A stretch of 64,000 nucleotides of DNA. Source: Pseudomonas cichorii (lineage in GTDB: Bacteria > Pseudomonadota > Gammaproteobacteria > Pseudomonadales > Pseudomonadaceae). Both the position numbers and the translations under genes were made by a program. Below the pieces are notes generated by a model, which searched no databases, was not told the DNA's origin, and saw nothing but the letters and a program-made list of their open reading frames with translations. Shown here piece by piece: positions 33,028 through 42,130 of this stretch; position 1 is the first letter of the stretch; each line of letters begins with the position of its first letter. Location of the stretch: contig NZ_BLVZ01000019.1 in the NCBI RefSeq assembly GCF_015471405.1, positions 1 to 64,000 on the forward strand, written 5' to 3'.

Positions 33028-34044
33028 ATGGTGAAGGGCCTGAATAGGATTTTTAAAACAACGCCCGTTCTGCTCCTTTACTTATCTTGTACTTGTGGGG
33101 TGTGCGGTATTTATTTGTTATTTCTCTATATGCCTGTCGAGGTCCTACTTTTTGCAGTCGGCGGCTTTTGCACGGTATGGAGAAACCCGAATGCATGGAG
33201 TAGCTTTGAGTTGTCCTTCAAGGATGAACCCAACTTAAAAAAGGAACTTGAAATGTTTGATGAAGTTGAAAAAAGCAAGATCGAAATCGCTAACTGTGAC
33301 CTGGGTGACTGTGATCACCAGGAACATGTCGATAACAAGAGGAAGTCTCTCGGCCTTATGGAAGTGGATGAGAAGAATCCCGGTGCTCTGGTGGCCGGAG
33401 ATACCGTAGTCTCTATCGTTTCCGGCATGTCCAAAGAGAACAAACAGATTATCAAGGACAGCGTTCTGCTCGCTTCGCTGGCCGCCAACAAGAAGTACCG
33501 GGACAGCAATGAGAATGCCGTGCAGTGGTACGAAACCTTCACCAAGGTGCTGGGTTACTGCGGCTGGTTCTCCCAGTCCAAAGAGCTTTCGGACTATCGA
33601 AGCAGCAATACCCGTTTCACCATGGAACAGGAAGCGCTCAAGATTCTGGAATCGGCCATCGTTGCCATGGCAGTGCCAGGCCCGACTTCTGTATTGCTGC
33701 TCAAGGTCGCGAAGGACACCGTGAAGGCACTGCAAGCCAGTGACAAGCCTCTGCGGTTGTTCGAGAACTCAAGCAAAACCCATAAAAGTGCCAAGTTCAC
33801 TATCGCGTCCGCAGCCGAGTCCAGTGATGGTGAAGTGGTCATGGCGATGGGGGCCGTGAACTTCGTTACCTCTCAGGACATAACCAACGTGCTGTTCTGG
33901 GAATGGAACAATGCTTCTGTGCGCATCAAGCGTGCCGAGAACAATCTGGTCCTGAACCTTCAGCATTATGCGCGGGTAAAGGGTGAGGTCGAGGCGAAGC
34001 TGACGGCAAATGCCCGATCTGCACTGGCTGAGTTCGAGATTTGA
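33028..34044 (+). CDS. Unidentified protein, paralogue B with N-terminal membrane anchor
   Basis: This 338-residue product has a hydrophobic N-terminal part (two helices, about 13-33 and 37-50), a charged linker (60-118) containing Cys and Asp/Glu clusters, and a C-terminal module that matches the neighbours: AGDTVVSIVSG (about 123), VLLASLAANKKYRD and AVQWYETFTKVLGYCGW, then KFTIASAAESSDGEVVMAMGAVNF (about 257). It therefore looks like a family member tethered to the membrane with the module on one side. ATG 33028 follows AGG; TTG 33025 is possible, and an internal start near 33358 would give the module alone. It is followed by a terminator. Confidence 0.75.
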   Translation: MVKGLNRIFKTTPVLLLYLSCTCGVCGIYLLFLYMPVEVLLFAVGGFCTVWRNPNAWSSFELSFKDEPNLKKELEMFDEVEKSKIEIANCDLGDCDHQEHVDNKRKSLGLMEVDEKNPGALVAGDTVVSIVSGMSKENKQIIKDSVLLASLAANKKYRDSNENAVQWYETFTKVLGYCGWFSQSKELSDYRSSNTRFTMEQEALKILESAIVAMAVPGPTSVLLLKVAKDTVKALQASDKPLRLFENSSKTHKSAKFTIASAAESSDGEVVMAMGAVNFVTSQDITNVLFWEWNNASVRIKRAENNLVLNLQHYARVKGEVEAKLTANARSALAEFEI

Positions 34045-34054
34045 CGAGGTGTTG

Positions 34055-34080
34055 AGCCGCGGTTCGCCGCGGCTTTTTTT
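34055..34080 (+). terminator. Rho-independent terminator between paralogues B and C
   Basis: AGCCGCGG-TTCG-CCGCGGCT is a perfect 8-bp stem with a UUCG loop, followed by seven further T residues, 10 bases after the stop of the preceding gene. It is one of the best terminators in the window and splits the four-gene series into an A-B and a C-D unit. Confidence 0.9.
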
Positions 34081-34104
34081 CGATGAGCGTAATGAGGGAA
34101 TCTT

Positions 34105-34824
34105 ATGTGCAAGGGAATGCAACAGCGTTATATCAACGCAGGCAGCCTGTTCTTTTTTTCCAGCGGCGTATCCTCTTCATTCAAGTCGGATGTGCTGGAC
34201 TGTAGCCTGTATAGCCAGTTGGCCGCCTCGGCCAGGCATGAGAAGTTTGCCGAGCCTGTCGAATGGCGTCAGACCTATCTCAGTGCTCTGACCCGGTTTC
34301 GCTGCAATATCACCTACCGCGAGGTGCAGGATGCGCCCCTGGAGTACACAGGTTCACTGTGGGACTACACCAGGGAAAAGCTGGCCAGTCGAGTGCCTTT
34401 GCCGTTCATCGAGCAGGCAGAGCGCACCCTGAAGCACTTTGTAAGTGGCACCGAAGAGATTGCCGCCAAGGCTTTGTTTATTGAACAGACGACCCGCTGT
34501 CTGCCGGCCCCGAGGCTTCCCGGGTCGACGGCAGAGTTGGCCTCGCCCGACAGGCAGGATTGCTCCATAACCCTGCAACTGGGGTTTGTCGATGTCGAGC
34601 CGGTGCTCAACCTGATCATTCTTTCGTTCCAAAGCACGCCACTCGCAGGTGAAATGCCGCTTTCGCAATTGTTCGCCCGACCGGACAGCTTGAAGAATCT
34701 GGAGATCGCAACTGTTTCGGCCGAGCTGGATGAACACGGCTTCGGTTATTTCAGGAAGGATCTGGTCGCCAGGCTGGGTGAAAGACGTGATCAGTTGATT
34801 GTCGATCTGGGGGAGGGCGAGTGA
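34105..34824 (+). CDS. Unidentified protein, paralogue C
   Basis: The 239-residue product is the most diverged of the series. Near the N-terminus AGSLFFFSSGVSSSF aligns with the AGNTIVSFSSTVS of paralogue A at the same distance from the start. CSLYSQLAASARHEKF and VEWRQTYLSALTRFRC follow as in paralogues A and B (helix, then W-x-x-x-Y). CSITLQLGFVDVEPVLNLIILSFQS (about 153-177) corresponds to the FQIVPCE region. No signal peptide, membrane segment or known domain is seen. ATG 34105 follows GAGGGAATCTT. The stop overlaps the next start as TGATG. Confidence 0.75.
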   Translation: MCKGMQQRYINAGSLFFFSSGVSSSFKSDVLDCSLYSQLAASARHEKFAEPVEWRQTYLSALTRFRCNITYREVQDAPLEYTGSLWDYTREKLASRVPLPFIEQAERTLKHFVSGTEEIAAKALFIEQTTRCLPAPRLPGSTAELASPDRQDCSITLQLGFVDVEPVLNLIILSFQSTPLAGEMPLSQLFARPDSLKNLEIATVSAELDEHGFGYFRKDLVARLGERRDQLIVDLGEGE

Positions 34825-35483
34825 TGAATTCAAACTCTCTGTTGATGGCCAATAACCTGGTTTCTTTCCTGCCCGGCATTGATGCGCAGGAGCGTGCGGA
34901 TATTCAGGACTGCCTCTTGCTGGCCGAGCTGTGTGCTTTCGAGGCTTATGACCGCAAGAGAAACTGGGAGGGCTGGATCAATGCGTACCAGCAGAAGCTG
35001 GTGACGTGCGGGCTTTCACGCACATCGGTGATTGATCAAAAGTCCGCGGTCTTCAATAAACCCAAGGATTTCCAGCGTCAGGCCGCGTTGCTTGTGGCCC
35101 GTATCACTTCTCCCCGGCTTGCTGAACTGGCGAAATCTTCGCTTCAGCTCATGTTCAACAGCGAGCATGCAAAAGACTTTTTCAGCAGTTGGTTCAGTGT
35201 GGGGCGCTCCGAAAGCTTTCAGATAGTGCCTTGCGAGAAACGAGAGTCCGGGCAGATTCATATCGTGATCTGTGGGCTGCAAATGATCAGCCTTACCAAG
35301 CCAAAACCCTGGTACTCATGGATATCCAGGATTCCCATGTGGCCGCTCAATTATGAAATGAGGCTGTTGCTCAAGGGCGGCGGCTTCGTCTTCGACAGCG
35401 CTCAATACGCTTTGAACCGCGACCGTGTGCGAAAGGAATTACAGGGCAGGGGAGCGGAGCGTATCAAGCGCATTCCGCTCTGA
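34824..35483 (+). CDS. Unidentified protein, paralogue D
   Basis: The 219-residue product is the closest relative of paralogue A. From the start, NNLVSFLPGIDAQERADIQD..LLAELCAFEAYD matches the A helix. GWINAYQQKL aligns with SWLNYYRSTL. The shared heptapeptide FQIVPCE lies 119 residues after the VSF motif, exactly as in A. The C-terminal NYEMRLLLKGGGFVF aligns with NREMVVRLGGGVYAF. The ATG shares a base with the stop of paralogue C, so the two are translationally coupled. It ends five bases from the convergent marC. Function unknown. Confidence 0.8.
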   Translation: MNSNSLLMANNLVSFLPGIDAQERADIQDCLLLAELCAFEAYDRKRNWEGWINAYQQKLVTCGLSRTSVIDQKSAVFNKPKDFQRQAALLVARITSPRLAELAKSSLQLMFNSEHAKDFFSSWFSVGRSESFQIVPCEKRESGQIHIVICGLQMISLTKPKPWYSWISRIPMWPLNYEMRLLLKGGGFVFDSAQYALNRDRVRKELQGRGAERIKRIPL

Positions 35484-35487
35484 GGTC

Positions 35488-36084
35488 TCAGGGAACCAGA
35501 TACCCTCTGACACCGGTAAAAATGATCTGCGCTGCCAGAGCACAGACGAACAACCCCATCAGGCGGCTGACAATCTGCAGGCCCTGGTCACCGAGGATGC
35601 GTTCGATTCGATCAGACAGATACAGAACGACTCCAACGCTGAAACTGGCCAGGGCAATACTCAGAATGGCGGTGAGCTTGTCGTCCCAATGAGGCTGGCT
35701 GACGCCCATGACCAGCAGCGCACCGATGGTGCCGGGGCCGACGGTGATCGGTATGGTCAAGGGAACGATGGTGACATCCTGCTGGATGTTATCGGTCTGG
35801 ACCGCTGATTTGCCTTGCGCCATGCCCAGTGCCGAAATGAACAGCACGCTGCCAGCGCCAATCCGGAAGGCATCCACAGTGATGCCGAATACATCGAAGA
35901 TCACTCGCCCGAACAGATAGAGCAGCACGCTGGAAATCAGTGTCGCCAGTGCGACCTTCCACGCCAGGCGCCGTTGTTCCTTGCGCGAGTGGCCGCGTGT
36001 CAGGCTGATGAAGCAGGAAAGAACGAAGAACGGGCTATAGAGCACCAGCATCTTCAAATAAACGCTGAACAGCACATGGAGCAT
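35488..36084 (-). CDS. MarC family membrane protein
   Basis: The 198-residue inner-membrane protein has six hydrophobic helices and the MarC features: F.SLTRGHSRKEQRRLAWKVALATLISSVLLYLFG near the N-terminus, FRIGAGSVLFISALGMAQGK, and TIPITVGPGTIGALLVMG (about 110-128), with the final GLFVCALAAQIIFTGVRGYL. The family has no proven substrate; the name comes from the mar region of E. coli and should not be read as drug resistance. It lies downstream of retS and converges with paralogue D. Confidence 0.87.
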   Translation of the reverse strand: MLHVLFSVYLKMLVLYSPFFVLSCFISLTRGHSRKEQRRLAWKVALATLISSVLLYLFGRVIFDVFGITVDAFRIGAGSVLFISALGMAQGKSAVQTDNIQQDVTIVPLTIPITVGPGTIGALLVMGVSQPHWDDKLTAILSIALASFSVGVVLYLSDRIERILGDQGLQIVSRLMGLFVCALAAQIIFTGVRGYLVP

Positions 36085-36151
36085 GATCTTGGCTCACGGC
36101 AGCAAGTGGGGAGAGGCAGGCAAGTCTATCAGGCGGCTTTGTTTCGACTCA

Positions 36152-38938
36152 TCAGTTCTGCTGGTAAAGGCTGCCGTTCGACGTCAGGTTGCGTGTTGCT
36201 TCACGCTGCGCGACCCAGTATTCGATCAGTTCCCTCAGCTGTGAAAGCTCGATGGGTTTTGCCATGTGCCCGTCCATGCCTGCCTGACGGGCGCGGTCCT
36301 TGTGTTCGGCCAGGATGTGCGCCGTAAGGGCCACGACCGGGGTCCGTACGCGCTGGTTGCCCACTTCCCAGGCTCGCAGTTGTTCGGTCGCCGAGAAACC
36401 ATCGAGGATCGGCATTTCACAATCCATCAGGACCAGATCATAGCGCTGGGCTTTCATGGCACGCAGGGCTTCTTCGCCGTTGCTGGCAGTATCGGGGTGC
36501 AGATTGAGCTTTCCGAGCATGCCGCGGATGACCTTGGTGGAGATGCTGTTGTCTTCGGCCACCAGGATACGGAAGTCGCCGGGCACGCTGACCGGAGTGT
36601 TCAAGGAAGGCTGCGCCGGGAGAGGCACGACACCTTTGTTCAACTGGGTCAGTTCGTCCGCCAGTGTGGTCTTGAGCGTGTAACCGGCTACCGGCTTGGC
36701 CAGGATACGCTTGATACCGGCATTGCGGGCGATGATCTTGCTGGGTGCATTACTGATGCCGGTGAGCATGATCAGCAGGATATCGTGATTGAGGCTCGGG
36801 TCTTCCTTGATCTTGGCAGCCAGTTGCATGCCGCTCATGCCGGGCATGTTCTGGTCTAGCAGCACCACGTCGAAATAGTCGCGCAGATGCGCCTTGGTGC
36901 GCAGCAGCGCCAGGGCTTCCTTGCCGGACGGTACGGCACTGACGTTCAGGCCCCACGCACTGCATTGCTGCACCAGTACCTTGCGGCAGGTATCGTTGTC
37001 GTCGACGACCAGCACACGGGCATCCTTGAGCGGGCCGTCCAGATCGGTAGTCGGCTGCTCCAGCAGTTTGGAGTCCAGTGGCAGGCTCAGCCAGAGCGTG
37101 GTGCCCTGAGGGTTGCCGTTCTGGATGCCGAATTCGCCATCCATCAATTCCGTCAGCCGGCGTGCGATCACCAGGCCCAGATGGCCGCCGAGCTTGTTGC
37201 TGGTCAGGAAGTGCTTGCTGTGCAGTTCGGTGTGCATCAAGGCATCGCGTTCCTCGGTAGACAGGGGCATGCCGCTGTCCTGCACAGAAATACGCACGCG
37301 ATGTTTGCCGGGTTTGGAGTCAAGAGCGACTGCCAGCAGGATCTCGCCCTCTTCGGTTTTCTTCAGGGCGTTTTCCAGCAGGCTCATCAGCGTCTGGCGC
37401 AGACGTGTCGGGTCACCACTGATGACGCGCGGAACCTGAGGGTGAATCATGCTGATCAGCTCGACATTCTGCTGCTCGGCCTTGGCGCGGAAGATATTCA
37501 GGCAGTCTTCGACCAGAGCGCTGATATCGAACTGCACATCGTCGAGTTCGATCTGCCCCGATTCCAGCTTGGTGATGTCGAGAATCTCGTTGATGAGTGT
37601 CAGCAGTTCGTTGCCTGCACTGTGGATGGTTTCCACATAGTCGCGCTGCTTGACCGACAGTGGCGTGTCCAGCAGCAGCTCGGTCATGCCGAGCACGCCG
37701 TTCATCGGGGTGCGTATTTCGTGGCTGATCTTGGCCAGGAACTCGGCTTTGGCATTGACCTCTGCCGTGCTGGCAGCCTGGTCGCGGCTGAGGCTGAACT
37801 TGTCCTCGGTAATGCTGCGCGAACGCTCGTTCAGGGCGATGCCCATCAGCAGGCCGCAGATACAGAAAACCCCCAGCAGGGCGAGGATCAGCCACTGCGG
37901 CGGGATCAGGCTCAGCCACAGCAGGCCCGGAACGATGACCAGATAGCCGAGGTTGAAGATGATCATCGAAACCACGAACAGGCGCGCCGGCCGGTAGCCT
38001 TTCTGCCAGTGCCAGATCGATACCGTCAGGATGCTCAGCGTGGTCAGGGAAACCAGCAGGAAAGTCATGACGTTGAGCGGCAGGCTGTCGAAGAGCAGTA
38101 CCAGCAGCACACCCGTGCCCATGAGTACGGCGTCGATCTGCATCAGCCGGTCGAGTGGCTTGATGCCCCGATGCACAAAGAAGCAATAGGTATAAAACAG
38201 CCCCGCCACGGCGGCGAGCAACAGCGCAATGTGAGCGCCCGGAGTTTGCGCGATATGCCAGGTCTTGGCCATGTCGAGCAGGTTGAGCAGCAGGAACGCA
38301 CTCAGCGCGAGCAGGGTTTCACAGGCTGCCAGCCACAGGTTGCTGCGCGATTTGGTATGCCAGTAGCGCGTGAGGTTCTGGGTGATCAGCATGATCAGCG
38401 CGCCGAACAACAGGCCGAACAGAAAGGGTTCGCGCTCATCTGCCGCGCTGGCTATCGCCGGTTGCAGCGTGATGCTGGGGCGCAGTTTCTGGGTCGAGAC
38501 GAGTCGCAGATACAAGTCCAGCGTGACGTCGCTTTGCGGGACGGGTAGCAGAAAATCGTTGGAGGGCAGTCGCTGGTCCTGCTTGGGCACATCGTTGCCT
38601 GTGCGCAGGTGATCGACCAGCTTTTCGCCTTCGATGATGTACAGGTCTCCGCTGGCCAGGTCTGGCGCGAAGATGCGTATCAGTTGTTCGTGCCGGGTAG
38701 GAGGGACCCGATAGTGAAGCCATAGCGCGCTGTTGCGGTCTGCGGCAGTGACCCGTTCAAGGTCGATGGGGCTGAACTGGTTCTGGTAGCGGGCCGAGCG
38801 GATATCGTTCAGTTGCAGGCTTGCCTGTTCGTCGAGCAGCGTCGACCAGCCTGCGCCATGCTCGGCCTTGGCCGTAAGCATGAAGAGCAAGGACAGTAAT
38901 CCGGCTGTTGAAACTATGGCAATCCTGAGCCAGCGCAC
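36152..38938 (-). CDS. retS: Hybrid sensor kinase RetS
   Basis: The 928-residue protein starts at GTG 38938 behind AGGAAGGG. An N-terminal signal anchor (about 3-22) is followed by a periplasmic 7TMR-DISMED2 domain (30-150), seven membrane helices (175-380), HisKA with His in KISHEIRTPMNGVLGM (about 405), an HATPase domain with GG.LGL.IARRL, and two receiver domains (RVLVVDDN...LLDQNMPG and RILVAEDN...LMDCEMPI). This double-receiver layout and the position next to purD-purH-fis-dusB identify RetS, which blocks GacS and so sets the switch between motile/virulent and biofilm states. A longer upstream frame exists but has no usable start. Confidence 0.9.
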   Translation of the reverse strand: MRWLRIAIVSTAGLLSLLFMLTAKAEHGAGWSTLLDEQASLQLNDIRSARYQNQFSPIDLERVTAADRNSALWLHYRVPPTRHEQLIRIFAPDLASGDLYIIEGEKLVDHLRTGNDVPKQDQRLPSNDFLLPVPQSDVTLDLYLRLVSTQKLRPSITLQPAIASAADEREPFLFGLLFGALIMLITQNLTRYWHTKSRSNLWLAACETLLALSAFLLLNLLDMAKTWHIAQTPGAHIALLLAAVAGLFYTYCFFVHRGIKPLDRLMQIDAVLMGTGVLLVLLFDSLPLNVMTFLLVSLTTLSILTVSIWHWQKGYRPARLFVVSMIIFNLGYLVIVPGLLWLSLIPPQWLILALLGVFCICGLLMGIALNERSRSITEDKFSLSRDQAASTAEVNAKAEFLAKISHEIRTPMNGVLGMTELLLDTPLSVKQRDYVETIHSAGNELLTLINEILDITKLESGQIELDDVQFDISALVEDCLNIFRAKAEQQNVELISMIHPQVPRVISGDPTRLRQTLMSLLENALKKTEEGEILLAVALDSKPGKHRVRISVQDSGMPLSTEERDALMHTELHSKHFLTSNKLGGHLGLVIARRLTELMDGEFGIQNGNPQGTTLWLSLPLDSKLLEQPTTDLDGPLKDARVLVVDDNDTCRKVLVQQCSAWGLNVSAVPSGKEALALLRTKAHLRDYFDVVLLDQNMPGMSGMQLAAKIKEDPSLNHDILLIMLTGISNAPSKIIARNAGIKRILAKPVAGYTLKTTLADELTQLNKGVVPLPAQPSLNTPVSVPGDFRILVAEDNSISTKVIRGMLGKLNLHPDTASNGEEALRAMKAQRYDLVLMDCEMPILDGFSATEQLRAWEVGNQRVRTPVVALTAHILAEHKDRARQAGMDGHMAKPIELSQLRELIEYWVAQREATRNLTSNGSLYQQN

Positions 38939-39029
38939 GTTGATATCCCTTCCTGAGTGAATGCCTGATAACAGTGCGCAGTACCGGAGCAACCGACCAG
39001 CCCCCTTGTCAGGGGCTGGTCCGGCAGAC

Positions 39030-40325
39030 TTATTCCTGACTCTCACCACGCTCACGGGCAATGGCGCGATAGCCAATGTCCTTGCGGTAGAAGCAACCTT
39101 CCCAATCAATCTTCGCAGCCAGGGCGTAGGCGTTTTCCTGTGCGTTACCGACGCTGTCGCCCAGTGCGGTTGCACACAATACGCGACCACCGCTTGTGAC
39201 GACACGCTCATCTTTCAGTGCCGTGCCTGCATGGAATACCTTGCCCGGCAGTTGTGCCGCTGCATCCAGACCTTCAATCGCCGCGCCTTTGGCGTAATCG
39301 CCAGGGTAGCCACCGGCAGCCAGAACGATACCCAGGCTTGGACGAGGGTCCCACTGTGCTTCAACCTTGTCCAGTGCCTGGGCCAAAGCGGCCTCGACCA
39401 GCAGCACCAGGCTCGATTGCAGGCGCAGCATGACAGGTTGGGTTTCCGGGTCGCCAAAGCGGCAGTTGAACTCGATGACTTTCGGGTTGCCAGCCTTGTC
39501 GATCATCAGACCAGCATAGAGGAAACCGGTATAAACGTTGCCTTCTTCTGCCATGCCGCGAACAGTTGGCCAGATGACCAGATCCATGACGCGCTGGTGA
39601 ACTTCGGCAGTAACCACAGGAGCAGGGGAGTAAGCACCCATGCCGCCGGTGTTCGGACCGCTGTCGCCGTCGCCGACACGTTTGTGGTCCTGGCTGGTGG
39701 CCATTGGCAGAACATTCTTGCCATCGACCATCACAATGAAGCTGGCTTCTTCGCCATCGAGGAATTCTTCGATCACAACTCGCGAACCGGCTTCGCCAAA
39801 GGCATTGCCTGCCAGCATGTCGCGAACGGCGTCTTCTGCTTCGGTCAGCGTCATTGCAACGATCACGCCTTTACCGGCTGCCAGACCGTCGGCCTTGATG
39901 ACGATAGGGGCGCCTTTCTCACGCAGATAAGCCAGGGCAGGCTCGATCTCTGTGAAGTTCTGGTAGTCGGCAGTCGGGATCTTGTGGCGAGCCAGGAAGT
40001 CCTTGGTGAACGCCTTGGAGCCTTCGAGCTGAGCGGCACCGGCAGTCGGGCCAAAGCAGTCCAGGCCACGGCTGCGGAACAGATCCACGACGCCTGCAAC
40101 CAGCGGGACTTCCGGACCAACGATGGTCAGGGACACGTTCTTCTCGGCAAAGTCGGCCAGTTGCTCAAGAGCCAGTACGTCGATGGCGACGTTCTCGCAC
40201 TTGGCTTCGATGGCCGTACCGGCGTTGCCCGGCGCGACGAAAACCTTCTCGACCCGCGGGTCCTGAGCCACTTTCCAGGCAAGAGCGTGTTCACGACCGC
40301 CGCTGCCGATAATCAATACGTTCAT
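39030..40325 (-). CDS. purD: Phosphoribosylamine-glycine ligase
   Basis: The 431-residue ATP-grasp enzyme makes GAR in purine synthesis. Marks include MNVLIIGSGGREHALAWK at the start, VGPEVPLVAGVVDLFR, AAQLEGSKAFTKDFLARHKIPTA, the ATP loop IVIKADGLAAGKGVIVA, and LLVEAALAQALD plus GYPGDY. The ATG at 40325 is chosen over the longer frame starting in the repeat. It is separated from purH by a 165-base gap holding a REP-like repeat, though both are minus-strand. Confidence 0.96.
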   Translation of the reverse strand: MNVLIIGSGGREHALAWKVAQDPRVEKVFVAPGNAGTAIEAKCENVAIDVLALEQLADFAEKNVSLTIVGPEVPLVAGVVDLFRSRGLDCFGPTAGAAQLEGSKAFTKDFLARHKIPTADYQNFTEIEPALAYLREKGAPIVIKADGLAAGKGVIVAMTLTEAEDAVRDMLAGNAFGEAGSRVVIEEFLDGEEASFIVMVDGKNVLPMATSQDHKRVGDGDSGPNTGGMGAYSPAPVVTAEVHQRVMDLVIWPTVRGMAEEGNVYTGFLYAGLMIDKAGNPKVIEFNCRFGDPETQPVMLRLQSSLVLLVEAALAQALDKVEAQWDPRPSLGIVLAAGGYPGDYAKGAAIEGLDAAAQLPGKVFHAGTALKDERVVTSGGRVLCATALGDSVGNAQENAYALAAKIDWEGCFYRKDIGYRAIARERGESQE

Positions 40326-40349
40326 AAGTGAAAGTCTCCTTCGGAGAAA

Positions 40350-40489
40350 AGCTACAAGCTGCAAGTGAAGGCTGATCGCGCAGCTCTCGAACTACAGCTT
40401 ATGGCTTTGAAAAATTGAACTGCCGCATCAAGAAAGAACGGCGCAATCCGCTCTTTCTTGTCGCTTGCAGCTTGAGGCTCAAAACTGCA
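40350..40489. repeat. REP-like repeat, AAGCTTCAAGCTGC family, copy 4
   Basis: AAAAGCTACAAGCTGCAAGT near the left end and TTGTCGCTTGCAGCTTGAGG near the right end mark a degenerate copy of the family. It splits purD from purH, so the pur pair has an RNA hairpin between its two genes. Confidence 0.6.
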
Positions 40490-40490
40490 A

Positions 40491-42098
40491 TCAGTGTCTG
40501 AAATGGCGCATGCCGGTAAATACCATCGCAATGCCCGCTTCGTCTGCTGCCGCAATCACTTCGCTGTCGCGCATCGAGCCACCTGGCTGGATGACGGCAG
40601 TGATGCCTGCCTTGGCGGCATTGTCGATGCCGTCGCGGAACGGGAAGAATGCGTCGGAAGCCATGACCGCGCCCTGAACCTGCAAGCCAGCGTGCTCAGC
40701 CTTGATGGCGGCGATGCGTGCGGAGTTCACGCGGCTCATCTGGCCTGCGCCGACGCCGATGGTCTGGCGATTCTTGGCGTAGACGATGGCGTTGGACTTG
40801 ACGTACTTGGCGACTTTCCAGGCGAAGATCAGGTCGTGTACTTCGTGTTCGGTCGGTGCGCGCTGGGTGACGATCTTGAGGTCGGCAGAAGTGATCATGC
40901 CGATGTCGCGGCTTTGTACCAGCAGGCCGCCATTGACGCGCTTGTAATCCCAGGCAGCGCCACGTTCGGCAGCCCATTGGCCGGTGGTCAGCAGGCGAAC
41001 GTTGGCTTTGGCCGCAACGATGGCAGCAGCTTCGGCGCTGACGCTTGGTGCGATGATGACTTCAACGAACTGACGGTCAACGATGGCCTTGGCGGTGTCG
41101 GCGTCCAGCTCGCGGTTGAAGGCAATGATGCCGCCAAAAGCGGATTCGGCGTCGGTGGCGTAGGCCAGGTCATAGGCCTTGCGAATGCCGCCTTCGTCGT
41201 CCGGGCTGACGGCGACGCCGCACGGGTTGGCGTGCTTGACGATCACGCAGGCTGGCTTGACGAAGCTCTTGACGCATTCCAGGGCGGCATCGGTGTCGGC
41301 CACGTTGTTGAACGACAGTTCCTTGCCTTGCAACTGGGTAGCGGTCGCGATGCCGACTTCGGCAGGTCTGGCCTCAACGTAGAACGCCGCGCTCTGGTGC
41401 GGGTTCTCGCCGTAGCGCATTTCCTGCGCCTTGATGAACTGGGTGTTGAAGGTACGCGGGAACTGGCTGCGGCCTTCGGTGCTGAGGGTTTCGGCGCTCT
41501 GGTCGACGCTGCCCAGGTAGTTGGCGATCATGCCGTCGTAGGCAGCAGTGTGCTCGAAAGCCTTGAGCATCAGGTCGAAACGCTGAGCGTAGGTCAGGCC
41601 GCCGGCCTTGAGGTTTTCCAGGACCTGGGCGTAGTCGCTGGCATTGACCACGATGGCGACGTCCTTGTGGTTCTTCGCAGCGGAACGAACCATGGTCGGG
41701 CCGCCGATATCGATGTTCTCGATGGCGGTCGGCAGGTCGCAGCCCGGCTTGGAAACCGTGGCTTCAAACGGATAGAGGTTGACCGCGACCAGATCGATCG
41801 GCTTGATGCCATGCTCGTTCATGATTGCATCGTCGATACCGCGACGACCCAGGATGCCGCCGTGGATCTTGGGGTGCAGGGTTTTGACCCGGCCATCCAT
41901 CATCTCGGCGAAACCGGTGTAATCGGCCACTTCCACGGCTGCAACACCGTTGTCCTGCAGCAGCTTGAAAGTACCGCCAGTCGAAAGAATCTCGACGCCC
42001 AGCGCTTCAAGCTCGCGTGCGAATTCGAGGATTCCTGTCTTGTCGGAAACGCTGATCAAAGCGCGGCGGATCGGCAGGCGGGTAGTCTGGTCGGTCAT
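40491..42098 (-). CDS. purH: Bifunctional AICAR transformylase / IMP cyclohydrolase
   Basis: The 535-residue enzyme carries out the last two steps to IMP. The N-terminal IMP cyclohydrolase (1-200) begins RRALISVSDKTGILEFAREL and has MDGRVKTLHPKIHGGIL. The C-terminal AICAR transformylase has the catalytic Lys-His in VIVKHANPCGVA, AFGGIIAFNREL and ASDAFFPFRDGID. Length matches the Pseudomonas protein. ATG 42098 is preferred over the 42119 frame start by homology with other PurH. Confidence 0.97.
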   Translation of the reverse strand: MTDQTTRLPIRRALISVSDKTGILEFARELEALGVEILSTGGTFKLLQDNGVAAVEVADYTGFAEMMDGRVKTLHPKIHGGILGRRGIDDAIMNEHGIKPIDLVAVNLYPFEATVSKPGCDLPTAIENIDIGGPTMVRSAAKNHKDVAIVVNASDYAQVLENLKAGGLTYAQRFDLMLKAFEHTAAYDGMIANYLGSVDQSAETLSTEGRSQFPRTFNTQFIKAQEMRYGENPHQSAAFYVEARPAEVGIATATQLQGKELSFNNVADTDAALECVKSFVKPACVIVKHANPCGVAVSPDDEGGIRKAYDLAYATDAESAFGGIIAFNRELDADTAKAIVDRQFVEVIIAPSVSAEAAAIVAAKANVRLLTTGQWAAERGAAWDYKRVNGGLLVQSRDIGMITSADLKIVTQRAPTEHEVHDLIFAWKVAKYVKSNAIVYAKNRQTIGVGAGQMSRVNSARIAAIKAEHAGLQVQGAVMASDAFFPFRDGIDNAAKAGITAVIQPGGSMRDSEVIAAADEAGIAMVFTGMRHFRH

Positions 42099-42130
42099 TT
42101 CAATTTCCATCAAAAGCAAAGGAAGTCAGC

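Noticed and set aside
33358..34044. A separate gene starting at the internal ATG near 33358
   Set aside because: The upstream frame is open with sensible codons and hydrophobic helices, and the internal start has its ribosome-like site too far upstream; it is kept only as an alternative.
36887..38548. A 553-codon plus-strand open frame opposite retS
   Set aside because: Its product is a Gln/His-rich shadow of the RetS gene on the other strand, with no domain.
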